DNA from: Streptomyces sp. NBC_00271
Lineage (GTDB): Bacteria; Actinomycetota; Actinomycetes; Streptomycetales; Streptomycetaceae
Assembly (NCBI RefSeq): GCF_036178845.1
Contig: NZ_CP108070.1
Location: 5,642,001-5,706,000 of the forward strand
Length of the DNA stretch: 64,000 nt
Reading direction: 5' to 3'
In this document: in pieces, positions 27,634 to 36,090 of the stretch
Layout of the letters: every line of letters begins with the position of its first letter
Numbering within the stretch: the stretch's first letter is position 1
Translations under genes and position numbers: made by a program
Notes under the pieces: generated by a model
The model's database searches: none
What the model was told of the DNA's origin: nothing
The model's input: the letters and a program-made list of their open reading frames with translations, nothing else

Positions 27634-28044
27634 ATGAGCGCTGAGCACGCACACCCGCACCCAGGCGTTGAGGTGATCACGACCCTGCCGGAGGCGGCGG
27701 CCCGGATCCCGGCCGGCGCCGAGGCCAGGACCGTCCGGGTCACCCTGCGGCCCGGTGACCCGGGCGCGCCGCCGCACCGGCACCCCGGGCCGCTCTTCGG
27801 CTACGTGACCCAGGGCGAGATCCTCTTCGAGCTGGAGGGGCAGCCGCCCCGGGTACTCAAGGCCGGTGACGCCGTGTTCGAGCCTGGGGGCGACGTGATC
27901 CACTACCAGGGCGCCAACAACCTTTCGGACGCGCAGTCGCAGCTGGTGGTGACCATGTTCGCGCCGCCGGGTACCCCGGTTCTGACCGTGGTCGGCGCGG
28001 AGGAACTGGCCGAACGACGGCACCTGCGAGTTACCCAGCCCTGA
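27634..28044 (+). CDS. cupin-domain protein
   Basis: The 136-residue protein starts at ATG 27634, chosen because GGAGGAAT lies just upstream; an earlier in-frame start at 27598 is unsupported. A single cupin barrel is visible: PHRHPGPLFGYVTQGEILFELEG is the first metal motif region (His pair plus E/G), and LKAGDAVFEPGGDVIHYQ is the second, with its His. Such small cupins bind a divalent metal and act as isomerases, dioxygenases or sensors; the substrate is unknown. It begins MSAEHAHPHPGVEV with no signal peptide. Confidence 0.85.
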   Translation: MSAEHAHPHPGVEVITTLPEAAARIPAGAEARTVRVTLRPGDPGAPPHRHPGPLFGYVTQGEILFELEGQPPRVLKAGDAVFEPGGDVIHYQGANNLSDAQSQLVVTMFAPPGTPVLTVVGAEELAERRHLRVTQP

Positions 28045-28663
28045 TGACCATCAGTAGATGACCATCAGTATCGGGCGAGCACCGCCGTAGGAGTTCGATC
28101 CGAGCCCACCCCGGCTGCCGCCGTGGGCCGATGCGACGGCCGGACAGAGTCGCTGGTGTACGTCTCCGTCCGGCGTCGTTGCGGATGGCCTTGAGCGCTC
28201 TTCCCTGGGCTGACGGCGGTCGCCTGCCTTGCCGTGGCGGGTCCGGCTCGGGCGTTCGTCTGCGGATGGGGCGCAGCCTGCTTGTCACCGGGGGTGCGGG
28301 TGGTGCCTTGCCGGTCTTCCTCGGCCATGGCGGCTGGGAGCTGCTCCGTCCCGCCAGGCCGGGCGGCACGGGCGACTGGCCGGCGTGGCGGCCGCCACCG
28401 ATGCTCCGCACGCGTACGTGGCTCCGCACGCGTACGTGGTTGTCTGCCGCCCGTGGTTGTCTGCCGCCGCACGTGGGCGTCGTCACGCAGTTGGACACTC
28501 ACCTTGTCCGGCGCTCTTCGCTGCTGTGCCATCGCCCGCGACCACTCGGCTCAGCACAGGAGTTGAACGTGTTCAGAAATGGTGCCAGCATGACGGAGCC
28601 GTGATCGGTAAGCGGTTGGTCGCAGTCGCCTGTGGTGCGGCTTCTTTTGGGGAGGGAAGGGCC
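28045..28663. other. 619-base gap with tandem duplications, no gene
   Basis: Long frames on both strands mirror each other and have no ribosome sites. The region contains an exact 18-base tandem duplication (28403-28438) directly followed by a 17/13-base duplication (28439-28468). Confidence 0.5.
28403..28468. repeat. two adjacent tandem duplications
   Basis: GCTCCGCACGCGTACGTG occurs twice without spacing (28403, 28421). It is followed by GTTGTCTGCCGCC at 28439 and 28456. These are slippage-type duplications in non-coding DNA. Confidence 0.85.
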
Positions 28664-29188
28664 GTGCTGACCCACTCATCCGGCCTCGCCAGGGGGTGGC
28701 ATGCGGTGTTCGTCGCCTGTCTGCTCGCGCTCGCGGGATGCAATCCCCGCATGTATGACGAAGTGCCCGCGCTGCATGACGCGAAGCGGGCAGAAGTATC
28801 GGGGTCATGGATCGGCTACGACCGGACGAACGTTGTCTTCTGGCCTGACGGGAAGGCCGACATCCGTCTCTTGGACGGACAGGAATGGGACTTCGACGAC
28901 AGGTGGCGCCTGTCAGGCACGGGAACCTGGAAGCTGACTGACAAGCGGACCGGATGGAACGACGGCCAGCATGTCCGACTGACTCTCACCTCACGTACCG
29001 CGGTCGCGACCCGTGCGCCGGAGCCGAACGAGCCGCTTGACCCGTCGGCGGACCGCCCTCAGACACCCAAGACCTACACGTGGACATTCGAGTTGCGGCG
29101 CGACGACAAGGAAGCGCTGAAGCTCTACTTCTTCTTCGGCGACCCGGACTCGCGCAGCACCTACATCCTGCAGAGAGGTGAGCCGTAG
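28664..29188 (+). CDS. hypothetical lipoprotein
   Basis: The 174-residue protein starts at GTG 28664, picked because GGGAGGGAAGGG precedes it. The signal peptide FVACLLALAGC has Cys at about 25, so it is membrane-anchored. The body carries WIGYDRTNVVFWPDGKADIRLLDG, an extended-strand lipocalin- or META-like pattern, and ends in TYTWTFELRRDD, LKLYFFFGDPDSRSTYILQR. Similar Streptomyces proteins are annotated only as hypothetical lipoproteins. The role is unknown. It stands alone between non-coding stretches. Confidence 0.75.
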   Translation: MLTHSSGLARGWHAVFVACLLALAGCNPRMYDEVPALHDAKRAEVSGSWIGYDRTNVVFWPDGKADIRLLDGQEWDFDDRWRLSGTGTWKLTDKRTGWNDGQHVRLTLTSRTAVATRAPEPNEPLDPSADRPQTPKTYTWTFELRRDDKEALKLYFFFGDPDSRSTYILQRGEP

Positions 29189-29709
29189 TCCCTGGCATCA
29201 CCGTCCCGGCCAGACGACCCAGTTGCCGGCAGCCGGAACGCCATCCCGTGGGACGGGGCGTCGCCGACGTCGGTCAACCGGCCATAGCCCTCGGCTGATT
29301 GTCCACCGGGGTTCGGCACTGACCGCCGTTGTCCGGGCCTGTTGGTGTCAGGCGTTGATGCCAGCCGCGACGCGCGGGCTTGGCGAGTTCGCTTCTCGCT
29401 CCCTCAAGCAGTGAGCTCGACCGCTACTCCGGATCCGGTACGGGGTCTCTCAAAGCGAAAGGAGGAAGATCGTCAGTCCCCAGCCCACGACTGCGGCAGA
29501 CCGACGGAGAACCCGTAGGTAGGGGACTTGATCAGTCGGAGTTACTTCTTCTTCTTGCCCTGGGTTTCGACCGCCCGCCTTTTGGCGCTGATCAGCGGGG
29601 TATCCAGCTCAACTGACCTGCAATTGAAACGTTGTTGCTGGTGGTTGTTTGTCGTTCGGCGACTCGTGGGGTGTTACGTCCGTCGAGACCTGTGCTGCGT
29701 GGGGGCGCA
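29189..29709. other. gap holding a gpmA-tail-like sequence
   Basis: There is no convincing gene in these 521 bases. At 29541-29575 the minus strand ends a frame with AVETQGKKKK and stop. The bases TACTTCTTCTTCTTGCCCTGG and following GACCGCC resemble the 3' end of gpmA (32519-32553). See findings. Confidence 0.4.
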
Positions 29710-29896
29710 GTGAGTTTCGTCGCGAAGTACGACAGCACCTGCCCTCTCTGTAGCGACCCCGATCGAGGCTGGCCAAGAGATTCAGACCCACAGCGTCGGG
29801 CGGTACGAGCGGTACGAGCACGTTGTCTGCCCGAGGACGGCCGACGTGACATGCAGCATCTGTGAGCAGAAGTGGGTCGAATGCGGCTGCCCCTGA
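29710..29896 (+). pseudogene. frameshifted small zinc-ribbon-like gene
   Basis: GTG 29710 opens SFVAKYDSTCPLCSDP. A one-base insertion at about 29761 breaks the frame. In the next frame the text continues IEAGQEIQTHSVGRYERYEH, VVCPRTADVTCSICEQKW, VECGCP and stop at 29894-29896. The joined 61-residue product would have CPLC, H/C and CSIC pairs typical of a small zinc-binding protein, as often found on actinobacterial integrative elements. Either it is a real pseudogene or a sequencing error restored it wrongly. Confidence 0.6.
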
Positions 29897-29950
29897 AGGA
29901 GCAGTCATTTGAGCCCTGAACACATCCGAGACGCTATCGCCAGCGGGCGG

Positions 29951-29970
29951 GGCCGCTAACGTTAGCGGCC
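29951..29970. repeat. perfect 20-base palindrome
   Basis: GGCCGCTAACGTTAGCGGCC is identical on both strands, 55 bases after the frameshifted zinc-ribbon gene. It may be a terminator-type hairpin or a protein site. Confidence 0.7.
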
Positions 29971-30004
29971 CTGATAGCAACCAAAACCGCACGACCTGGG
30001 CGTC

Positions 30005-30044
30005 AGCGGATAGCGGATAGCGGATAGCGGATAGCGGATAGCGG
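30005..30044. repeat. five tandem AGCGGAT heptamers
   Basis: AGCGGAT is repeated five times (30005-30039) plus a partial AGCGG. It is a microsatellite-like tract rare in Streptomyces non-coding DNA. Confidence 0.9.
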
Positions 30045-30679
30045 CCGATCCTCGCAGACTCTGGAAGCAGCCCGCCGCAGGCTTCCGGAACGGTGGCCCG
30101 CGCTGCTATTGCCCGGAGCTCCCGCCAGGGGCCGTCAGGTTTCCTGACCGCTCAGGCATCGCCCTGGGTTGCCCGGTATGCCTCGTACTGCGCTCGCGCG
30201 CCGGCCGCTGTCCGAGTTGAGCCCGTGGCGTGCCCCCGTGCCGCCCTATGGGCTTTTCCGAGGCCCTTCAGCAGGGGTCGGCGGCCGTGCACACCATGCT
30301 CCCCCCTCTCTGAAGAGCCGTCCCGCGTTCACTGCTAGATGGCGCCTGCAATGGGCCGAGTCCCGTCTCAACTCACCTATGCCGACGGACACCTGCGCAA
30401 GTGCCCGTTGCGCCACCTCTGAACAGGGGCGCCGCTGTTGTCGACTGTCGTCAGTTGTCGACGTCGGCCACCCTCGGACGACCCAGAGACGGCCCAGAGA
30501 CGGCCCCAGGGACAACCTCGGAGCCAGCAGTTTCCCGTTGCCCGCGGCAACCTCAAATATTGATCAATTGAGTTGATCTTGCGTGCGCGATCTCCCTAGG
30601 TTGATCTCATCCACTGCGCCGCTGACCACGGCGCAGCACAGGCGTCATTCACGCCACGCAATAAGAAACTGGGGGAAAG

Positions 30680-31045
30680 TTGAAGACCAAGCTCGCCTCG
30701 ATGGCCGTATTGGGCGCGTTGGCAATTGGGGTAACTCCTGCATATGCCCAAACTCAGGATGAGGTGCCCAGCAGGCAGACCTCTTCTGTCGTTGCCGCGC
30801 CAGCGATCGACACCTGGCAGGATATTGCGGCAGGGAAGTGCTACTACGGCGACAAAGAGTCCTGCGAGATCATGATCAAGGGTCTCAAAATGTCCAAGAA
30901 GGCCAAGGACTGCTTGATCAAGGGAGCCGTCGCAGGGGCCGGAGCTCTCATAGTGGGGCGGTTCAACAAGGACCTGGCCGAGAAGATAGCCCGCAACACG
31001 GTGGCCGCCGGTGCGACCGCCTGCATCTCGGCTCTCGCTGGCTAG
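30680..31045 (+). CDS. small secreted protein, bacteriocin-like, foreign base use
   Basis: The 121-residue protein starts at TTG 30680 with GGGGGAAAG just upstream. The signal peptide KTKLASMAVLGALAIGVTPA is followed by YAQ cleavage. The mature protein has a Cys pair in KCYYGDKESCEIMIKG and another in KDCLIKGAV and ATACISALAG. The C-terminal part KGAVAGAGALIVGRF and KIARNTVAAGATA is Gly/Ala-rich and amphipathic, as in membrane-active bacteriocins. Codons such as ATA, GCA and TTG and lower G+C set it apart from neighbours. A two-TM peptide follows 142 bases later. I recognise no exact family; toxin function is inference. Confidence 0.7.
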   Translation: MKTKLASMAVLGALAIGVTPAYAQTQDEVPSRQTSSVVAAPAIDTWQDIAAGKCYYGDKESCEIMIKGLKMSKKAKDCLIKGAVAGAGALIVGRFNKDLAEKIARNTVAAGATACISALAG

Positions 31046-31187
31046 ACTCTGATCTCGTCTCTATGGCGCCAAGCTCGCTCCGGCAGGCCCCGTCCAGCCT
31101 GCCGGAGCATCTGCCCATAGTGCAGTCGCACCCACAAACGTGTCTCTGGCTCGCGGAATAGCTGGGAGACCATGAAAGGCGGCAACT

Positions 31188-31358
31188 ATGTCGAAGCTCG
31201 CAATATTCGTCGCATGGGCGGCAGTTCTCTTCTCTGTCAACAAGTTCATACTTGCGGATGGCTGGCCAGAATATGCATTCACGTTCGCTTCCAGTCTGCT
31301 CATGTTCATCCTGCTCGCGAAGGCGAGTCGCGCGAGGGGTAAATCGATCTCCGCTTGA
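31188..31358 (+). CDS. 56-residue two-TM membrane peptide (possible immunity protein)
   Basis: ATG 31188 has AAAGGCGG upstream. The translation has two hydrophobic helices, LAIFVAWAAVLFSVNKFIL (4-22) and AFTFASSLLMFILLAKA (30-46), joined by ADGWPEY, with a basic tail SRARGKSISA. Low G+C (ATA, TTC, CTT codons) matches the secreted protein upstream. A small membrane protein directly behind a secreted amphipathic peptide is the usual bacteriocin/immunity layout. A strong terminator closes the unit at 31436. Confidence 0.65.
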   Translation: MSKLAIFVAWAAVLFSVNKFILADGWPEYAFTFASSLLMFILLAKASRARGKSISA

Positions 31359-31435
31359 TCGACAACTTCTTGGGCACTCGGAATAAAATCTCTCGCAGGG
31401 TGCATCATCTATCCTTGGAGAGATCTAGGGCAATT

Positions 31436-31475
31436 AAAGGCGTCACCCGACTATGGCTTTCCGGGTGGCGCCTTT
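31436..31475 (+). terminator. terminator of the secreted/membrane peptide pair
   Basis: Arms AAAGGCGTCACCCG and CGGGTGGCGCCTTT (one T-G pair) surround a 12-base loop and are followed by CGTGTTT. Confidence 0.85.
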
Positions 31476-31522
31476 CGTGTTTACCCCTAGCAGGTCCATG
31501 CGGTCAGCGCATTTTTAGGTGA

Positions 31523-31717
31523 TCGAGAAGTGAGGGGTCTGATCGGCGCATCCAGCTCGGCCGGGCCCATGCCCGTCAGGTCGTCACCGTCCGCCTGGCC
31601 GAGGACACCGTCCGGGTCTTCCTCGGAACCGACCTGATCACCACCGTCCCCCGAGCGACCAGGAAAGAGGTGGCCGTCCGCAAGTCCGGCGAACACAACC
31701 GCCGGAAGATCGTCTAG
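31523..31717 (+). pseudogene. IS481-type transposase, C-terminal fragment
   Basis: An open frame from 31523 to TAG 31715-31717 reads IQLGRAHARQVVTVRLAEDT, VRVFLGTDLITTVPRATRKE and VAVRKSGEHNRRKIV. This is the beta-strand C-terminal tail seen after the integrase core in IS481/DDE transposases. Nothing of the catalytic core remains upstream. It marks past insertion. Confidence 0.7.
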
Positions 31718-32057
31718 GGCAGACGTCAAGCATCACCTGAGAAGCCGTTGTCTTCCGAACGTGACTGCTGTGTTTCCGCTGGTCAGGCATGACACCGTCG
31801 GCCCTGCGGCAGGGATGACGCGTCGTGTTGTCCTCTCGGGGAGGCGTGCAAGTGCCGTCGGTGATCGCGCATGATGACAGGGCCTCTCGGTAGCTCGGGG
31901 ATGCGAATCTGACCGAGCAAGGCCGGGAGTCCCTGGTGTCGTTGTTGTGCGCGTCCAAGCCCGTCCGGTTCAACTCGGCTGCAGCATCGTGTGATTGCCA
32001 CGCGCACGTGTTCGGCATCGCTGCCGACCCGATCGGGCGCGCCGGTATCCGTCGGAC

Positions 32058-32160
32058 ATGACGGACGCGGAGTGGGCGGCCATCCGGCCGTTGCTGCCGG
32101 TGCCGGCCTGGCTTCAGGGGAGGGGCGGACGGCCCGAGGGCTACTGCCACCGGCAAGCAA
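32058..32160 (+). pseudogene. IS5-family transposase, N-terminal fragment
   Basis: ATG 32058 starts MTDAEWAAIRPLLPVPAW, then LQGRGGRPEGYCHRQ, the N-terminal signature of IS5-type transposases (normally followed by DAIRYLV...). The frame is broken after about 34 residues, right where a long hairpin begins (32170), so the element is truncated. Confidence 0.75.
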
Positions 32161-32169
32161 GCCGCGGTG

Positions 32170-32228
32170 CTGTCAGAGGGCTCTACCTTCTTGATCGGGT
32201 CGATCGAGAAGGTAGAGCCCTCTGACAG
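32170..32228. repeat. long inverted repeat, 27-base arms, one mismatch
   Basis: Arm 1 (32170-32196) begins CTGTCAGAGGGCTCTACCTT; arm 2 is 32202-32228; the centre is GGGTC. The single mismatch is near the loop. It is not followed by a T tract and lies directly next to the truncated IS5 transposase fragment. Confidence 0.85.
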
Positions 32229-32471
32229 TCAGGTGGTCCTGGCACTCAAACCCCTAGGCACACGCGGCGTCACGCTCTCTGAACCCGACCTGACACCGCA
32301 GCCCGTACGTGCCTCAGGACGGCAATCCAGGGCGGGGGACTCATGCCGCCCCGCCTGTACGCGCACGTCATGCCCAGTAGCCGGGACCACGCCCGGAAAG
32401 CTCTCGGCCTGGCACTCCGGCCGCAAGAGCCGGGGCGCTGAGGGCCCAGAGCGGGCCCTGGCCGTGAAAAC

Positions 32472-32506
32472 GCCCCCGATCCGCGCCATAAGAGCAGGTC
32501 GGGGGC
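32472..32506 (-). terminator. gpmA terminator
   Basis: On the minus strand GCCCCCGA and TCGGGGGC arms are followed by GTTTTC, 14 bases after the gpmA stop. Confidence 0.8.
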
Positions 32507-32519
32507 ATGATCACAAAGG

Positions 32520-33281
32520 CTACTTCTTCTTGCCCTGGTTCTTGACCGCCTCGATCGCGGCTGCGGCCGCATCCGGGTCGAGGTACGTGCCGCCGGGGTT
32601 GAGCGGCTTGAAGTCGGCGTCGAGCTCGTAGGCGAGCGGGATGCCGGTCGGGATGTTCAGGCCCGCGATGTCGGCGTCGGAGATGCCGTCGAGGTGCTTG
32701 ACGAGGGCGCGCAGCGAGTTGCCGTGGGCGGCGACCAGGACCGTGCGGCCGGTGAGGAGGTCGGGGACGATGCCGTCGTACCAGTACGGCAGCATGCGGA
32801 AGACGACGTCCTTCAGGCACTCCGTGCGGGGGCGCAGCTCCGGCGGGATCGACGCGTAGCGCGGGTCGTTCGCCTGCGAGAACTCGCTGTCGTCGGAGAG
32901 GGGCGGCGGCGGGGTGTCGTACGAGCGGCGCCACAGCATGAACTGCTCCTCGCCGAACTCGGCGAGGGTCTGGGCCTTGTCCTTGCCCTGGAGAGCGCCG
33001 TAGTGCCGCTCGTTCAGACGCCAGGAGCGGTGGACGGGGATCCAGTGGCGGTCGGCGGCCTCCAGCGCGAGCTGGGCGGTGCGGATCGCGCGCTTCTGGA
33101 GCGAGGTGTGCACGACGTCGGGCAGCAGGCCGGCGTCCTTCAGCAGCTCACCGCCGCGGACTGCCTCCTTCTCGCCCTTCTCGTTGAGATTGACGTCCAC
33201 CCATCCGGTGAACAGGTTCTTCGCGTTCCATTCGCTCTCGCCGTGGCGGAGGAGGATCAGCTTGTACGGTGCGTCGGCCAT
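32520..33281 (-). CDS. gpmA: 2,3-bisphosphoglycerate-dependent phosphoglycerate mutase
   Basis: The 253-residue protein has catalytic His in [20 protein letters not shown], then [37 protein letters not shown] and [16 protein letters not shown]. It interconverts 3- and 2-phosphoglycerate in glycolysis. I start at ATG 33281 (MADAPYKL); a longer in-frame frame to 33395 has no family support. It ends in QGKKK. Its 3' end borders the decayed island on the left. Confidence 0.95.
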   Translation of the reverse strand: MADAPYKLILLRHGESEWNAKNLFTGWVDVNLNEKGEKEAVRGGELLKDAGLLPDVVHTSLQKRAIRTAQLALEAADRHWIPVHRSWRLNERHYGALQGKDKAQTLAEFGEEQFMLWRRSYDTPPPPLSDDSEFSQANDPRYASIPPELRPRTECLKDVVFRMLPYWYDGIVPDLLTGRTVLVAAHGNSLRALVKHLDGISDADIAGLNIPTGIPLAYELDADFKPLNPGGTYLDPDAAAAAIEAVKNQGKKK

Positions 33282-33432
33282 ACGTCCGAGCGTAATGGAA
33301 GCCTTCGTCCCCTCGCGCCCCTGCCCAGAAGCCGGACAGTTGACGGCATCTGCTAATTGAGTGGCCCCGGAGACCTCCCGCTCGTAAGTTGCCATCAGTA
33401 CATGAGCCGCTTACATCCGTGGGGGACGACCG

Positions 33433-34686
33433 ATGCCACTCGCCGTCATGCGACGCGCCGCCCGAGAGACCGTCTCGGGGCTCCCCCGCGAGTTCTGGTG
33501 GCTGTGGACCAGCACCCTGGTCAACCGACTCGGTGCTTTTGTCGCCACTTTCATGGCTCTGTACCTGACGCTCGACCGCGGCTACTCCGCCTCGTACGCG
33601 GGTCTCGTGGCGTCCCTGCACGGGCTCGGCGGTGTCGTCTCCTCGCTCGGCGCGGGCGTGATGACCGACCGGCTCGGGCGCCGGCCCACGCTCCTCGTCG
33701 CACAGACCTCCACGGCCGCCTCCGTCGCACTGCTCGGCTTCATGCACGACCCGGTGAGCATCGCCGCGGTCGCCTTCCTGGTCGGAATGGCCAGCAACGC
33801 CTCCCGGCCCGCCGTCCAGGCGATGATGGCCGACATCGTGCGGCCCGAGGACCGCGTCCGGGCGTTCTCCCTCAACTACTGGGCGATCAACCTCGGCTTC
33901 GCCGTCTCCTCCATGGCCGCCGGTTTCATCGCCGAGTTCAGCTACCTCGCGGGCTTCCTCATCGAGGCCGGCATGACCCTCGTCTGCGCGCTGGTCGTCT
34001 TCGCGAAGCTGCCCGAGTCCCGGCCGGTGCAGAACGCCAAGGAAGCGAAGGACGACGTCGGCCTCGGGACCGTGCTGCGCGACCGGCGCTTCATGAGCGT
34101 CGTCGGCCTGTCCTTCCTTGTCGCCCTGGTCTTCCAGCAGGGCTCCGTGGGCCTCCCCGTCGCGATGGGCGAGGCGGGCTTCACCCCGGCCGACTACGGC
34201 ATGGCGATCGCCGTCAACGGCGTCCTCATCGTCGTGCTGCAGATCCCGGTCACCCGTTTCATCCAGCACCGGGATCCGCGCCGGCTGCTCGTGATCTCCT
34301 CGGTCCTCGCCGGGTACGGCTTCGGGCTCACCGCCTTCGCCGGGTCGGTCGGCGTCTACGCGCTCACCGTGTGCGTGTGGACCCTGGCCGAGATCGTCAA
34401 CGCGCCCACCCAGACGGGCCTGGTCGTCCAGCTTTCCCCGACCCACGGCCGGGGCCGCTACCAGGGCATGTACACCCTCTCCTGGTCACTCGCCGCGCTG
34501 ATCGCTCCCCTGATGTCCGGCGTGGTCATCGACCGGTTCGGGGCCGAGTGGCTGTGGGGGCTGTGCGCGCTGGTGGGCACGGTGGCCGGGCTCGGGTACG
34601 GCCTGCTGATGCGACGGCTGCCCACGGAGGAACCGGCGGTGGAGGCCGGCCCGGCGGTGGCGAAGCCCGAGGTCAGCGCGGCCTGA
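33433..34686 (+). CDS. MFS transporter, MdtH-like
   Basis: The 417-residue protein has 12 predicted hydrophobic segments and the MFS loop motif GVMTDRLGRRPTLL between helices 2 and 3. QGSVGLPVAMGEAGFTPADYG and STLVNRLGAFVATFMALYLTL are typical of drug/metabolite-H+ antiporters of the MdtH group. The plasma-membrane exporter substrate is unknown. It is divergent from gpmA across 151 bases. It starts at ATG 33433 with GGGGGACG upstream; MRRAARETVSG 5 codons later is an alternative start. Confidence 0.88.
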   Translation: MPLAVMRRAARETVSGLPREFWWLWTSTLVNRLGAFVATFMALYLTLDRGYSASYAGLVASLHGLGGVVSSLGAGVMTDRLGRRPTLLVAQTSTAASVALLGFMHDPVSIAAVAFLVGMASNASRPAVQAMMADIVRPEDRVRAFSLNYWAINLGFAVSSMAAGFIAEFSYLAGFLIEAGMTLVCALVVFAKLPESRPVQNAKEAKDDVGLGTVLRDRRFMSVVGLSFLVALVFQQGSVGLPVAMGEAGFTPADYGMAIAVNGVLIVVLQIPVTRFIQHRDPRRLLVISSVLAGYGFGLTAFAGSVGVYALTVCVWTLAEIVNAPTQTGLVVQLSPTHGRGRYQGMYTLSWSLAALIAPLMSGVVIDRFGAEWLWGLCALVGTVAGLGYGLLMRRLPTEEPAVEAGPAVAKPEVSAA

Positions 34687-34701
34687 CGCCGACTCCCTGC
34701 T

Positions 34702-34731
34702 CTCCCTGCACCCCACGGGGTGTACAGGGAG
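34702..34731. terminator. terminator between MFS and DUF2000 genes
   Basis: The outer arms CTCCCTG and CAGGGAG and the inner CCCC/GGGG pair form a hairpin 15 bases after the MFS stop. No T tract follows. Confidence 0.65.
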
Positions 34732-34808
34732 GTGCGGCACGGGAGGCCTACGGAGTCGACGGCCGTCTGTACATCAAGAGCTCCCCCGGAAAAACGCCCC
34801 GGCTGACC

Positions 34809-35234
34809 TCACGGATGCATCCGCGCCCCCTTCACCACCTTGTCCACCGCGTTCCGAGGCCCGTACACGGCCAGCCCCACCACATCCAGTCCAGCCGTGG
34901 CGACAGCCCGCACCGCCGCCCGGTTGTCCCGGTCGTTGCCGGTGCTGAAGAGATCCGACGTGAAGACGGCCCGGGGCAGCGCACGGCTGAGCGCCCTGCC
35001 GTGTGCCGCCACAAGGACCTCCTTCGTCCCCTCGAAGACCAGCACGGGCTGCCGGAACATCGGCAGATACGGCACCCCGTCCGCGTCCTCGTACGGCTCC
35101 CCGATCACCTCGGGGACCTGTGTGCCCAGGCCGCTGACCAGGAAGGATGTGACGTTCAGACGTTGCCAGGGCTCAAGGTCGTCCCGCAGCAGGACGACGA
35201 TCTTCGTGTCGAAGCGGATCGGTTCGCTGTTCAT
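34809..35234 (-). CDS. DUF2000 family protein
   Basis: The 141-residue protein (start ATG 35234, MNSEPIRFDTKIVVLLRDDL) contains VTSFLVSGLG, MFRQPVLVFEG and GNDRDNRAAVRAVATAGLDVVGLAVYGPRNAVDKV, the conserved DUF2000/peptidyl-tRNA-hydrolase-II-like fold. Its role is unknown; such genes usually lie divergent from an AraC-type regulator exactly as here (49 bases between starts), so the regulator probably controls it. A longer upstream start at 35285 would overlap the araC promoter and is not supported. Confidence 0.85.
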   Translation of the reverse strand: MNSEPIRFDTKIVVLLRDDLEPWQRLNVTSFLVSGLGTQVPEVIGEPYEDADGVPYLPMFRQPVLVFEGTKEVLVAAHGRALSRALPRAVFTSDLFSTGNDRDNRAAVRAVATAGLDVVGLAVYGPRNAVDKVVKGARMHP

Positions 35235-35283
35235 ACGTCGAGACTGCCGACCGCCGTACGGCGCCGTCTTGTACGTTCTTTGC

Positions 35284-36084
35284 ATGGTCGCTCAGCCGGA
35301 GGTCTCCGCCTGGCGCTCGCGCGTTCCGGGTGTCGTGGAGGTCTTCCACGCCCACTTCACCGAGTACGCCTATCCGATGCACGTGCACGAGGCCTGGACG
35401 CTGCTCATCGTCGACGACGGGGCCGTACGGTACGACCTCGACCGGCACGAGCACGGCACCCCGCACGACACGGTGTCCCTGCTGCCGCCGCACGTCCCGC
35501 ACAACGGCTCCCCGGTCACCGCGCACGGCTTCCGCAAGCGCGTCGTCTATCTCGACGGCACGCATCTGGGCGAGGATCTCATCGGGTCCGCGGTGGACGG
35601 GCCCGACCTGCGTGACCCCGTGCTGCGACTGCGCGTCGGCCAGTTGCACACCGCGCTCGGTCACCCCGGTGACGAACTGGAGGCCGAGAGCAGACTGACG
35701 CTCATCGCCGAGCGGCTGCGCACGCATCTACGGCCCAGCACTCCCGCCGCCACCCCGCGCGACTCCCCCAGTCTCGCCCGCACCCTGCGCGAACTCCTCG
35801 ACGGACACCTCACCCAGGGCATCGGCCTCGACGAGGCCGCGCGGCTCGTGCACGCGCATCCCGCCCATCTGGTACGGGCGTTCAGCGGCGCCTACGGCAT
35901 CGCACCCCACCAGTACCTGATGTCCCGCCGTGTCGAACGGGCCCGCCGTCTCCTCCTCGAGGGCCGGCCGCCGGGCGAGGTGGCGTCGGCGACCGGCTTC
36001 TACGACCAGTCCCATCTCACCCGGCACTTCAAGAAGTTCGTCGGGGTGACTCCGGGGCGCTACGCACGCTCGAGGCCGGCGTGA
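35284..36084 (+). CDS. AraC family transcriptional regulator
   Basis: The 266-residue protein has an N-terminal cupin-like ligand domain (HAHFTEYAYPMHVHEAWTLL, LLPPHVPHNGSP). C-terminal double helix-turn-helix motifs are IGLDEAARLVHAHPAHLVRAF and PPGEVASATGFYDQSHLTRHFKKFVGVTPGRY. It probably acts on the shared 49-bp intergenic region with the DUF2000 gene. ATG 35284 has no clear ribosome site, so the mRNA may be leaderless. The ligand is unknown. Confidence 0.9.
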   Translation: MVAQPEVSAWRSRVPGVVEVFHAHFTEYAYPMHVHEAWTLLIVDDGAVRYDLDRHEHGTPHDTVSLLPPHVPHNGSPVTAHGFRKRVVYLDGTHLGEDLIGSAVDGPDLRDPVLRLRVGQLHTALGHPGDELEAESRLTLIAERLRTHLRPSTPAATPRDSPSLARTLRELLDGHLTQGIGLDEAARLVHAHPAHLVRAFSGAYGIAPHQYLMSRRVERARRLLLEGRPPGEVASATGFYDQSHLTRHFKKFVGVTPGRYARSRPA

Positions 36085-36090
36085 CCCCCG

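Larger units (their letters stand above)
29897..30679. other. 783-base gap with palindrome, heptamer repeats and a putative promoter
   Basis: Apart from the repeats listed separately I see no intact gene. On the minus strand about 30170-30300 a frame reads LLKGLGKAHRAARG and ARAQYEAYRATQGDA before a stop, possibly the end of a decayed gene. Just before 30680 three TTGATC motifs occur (30560, 30573, 30601), in an AT-rich promoter-like stretch. Confidence 0.4.

Noticed and set aside
27409..28023. 204-codon minus-strand frame opposite the cupin
   Set aside because: Lies exactly antisense to the cupin, has no ribosome site and low-information composition.
28131..28604. 157-codon frame in the 28 kb gap
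   Set aside because: Crosses tandem duplications, no ribosome site and an overlapping frame of equal quality in other registers.
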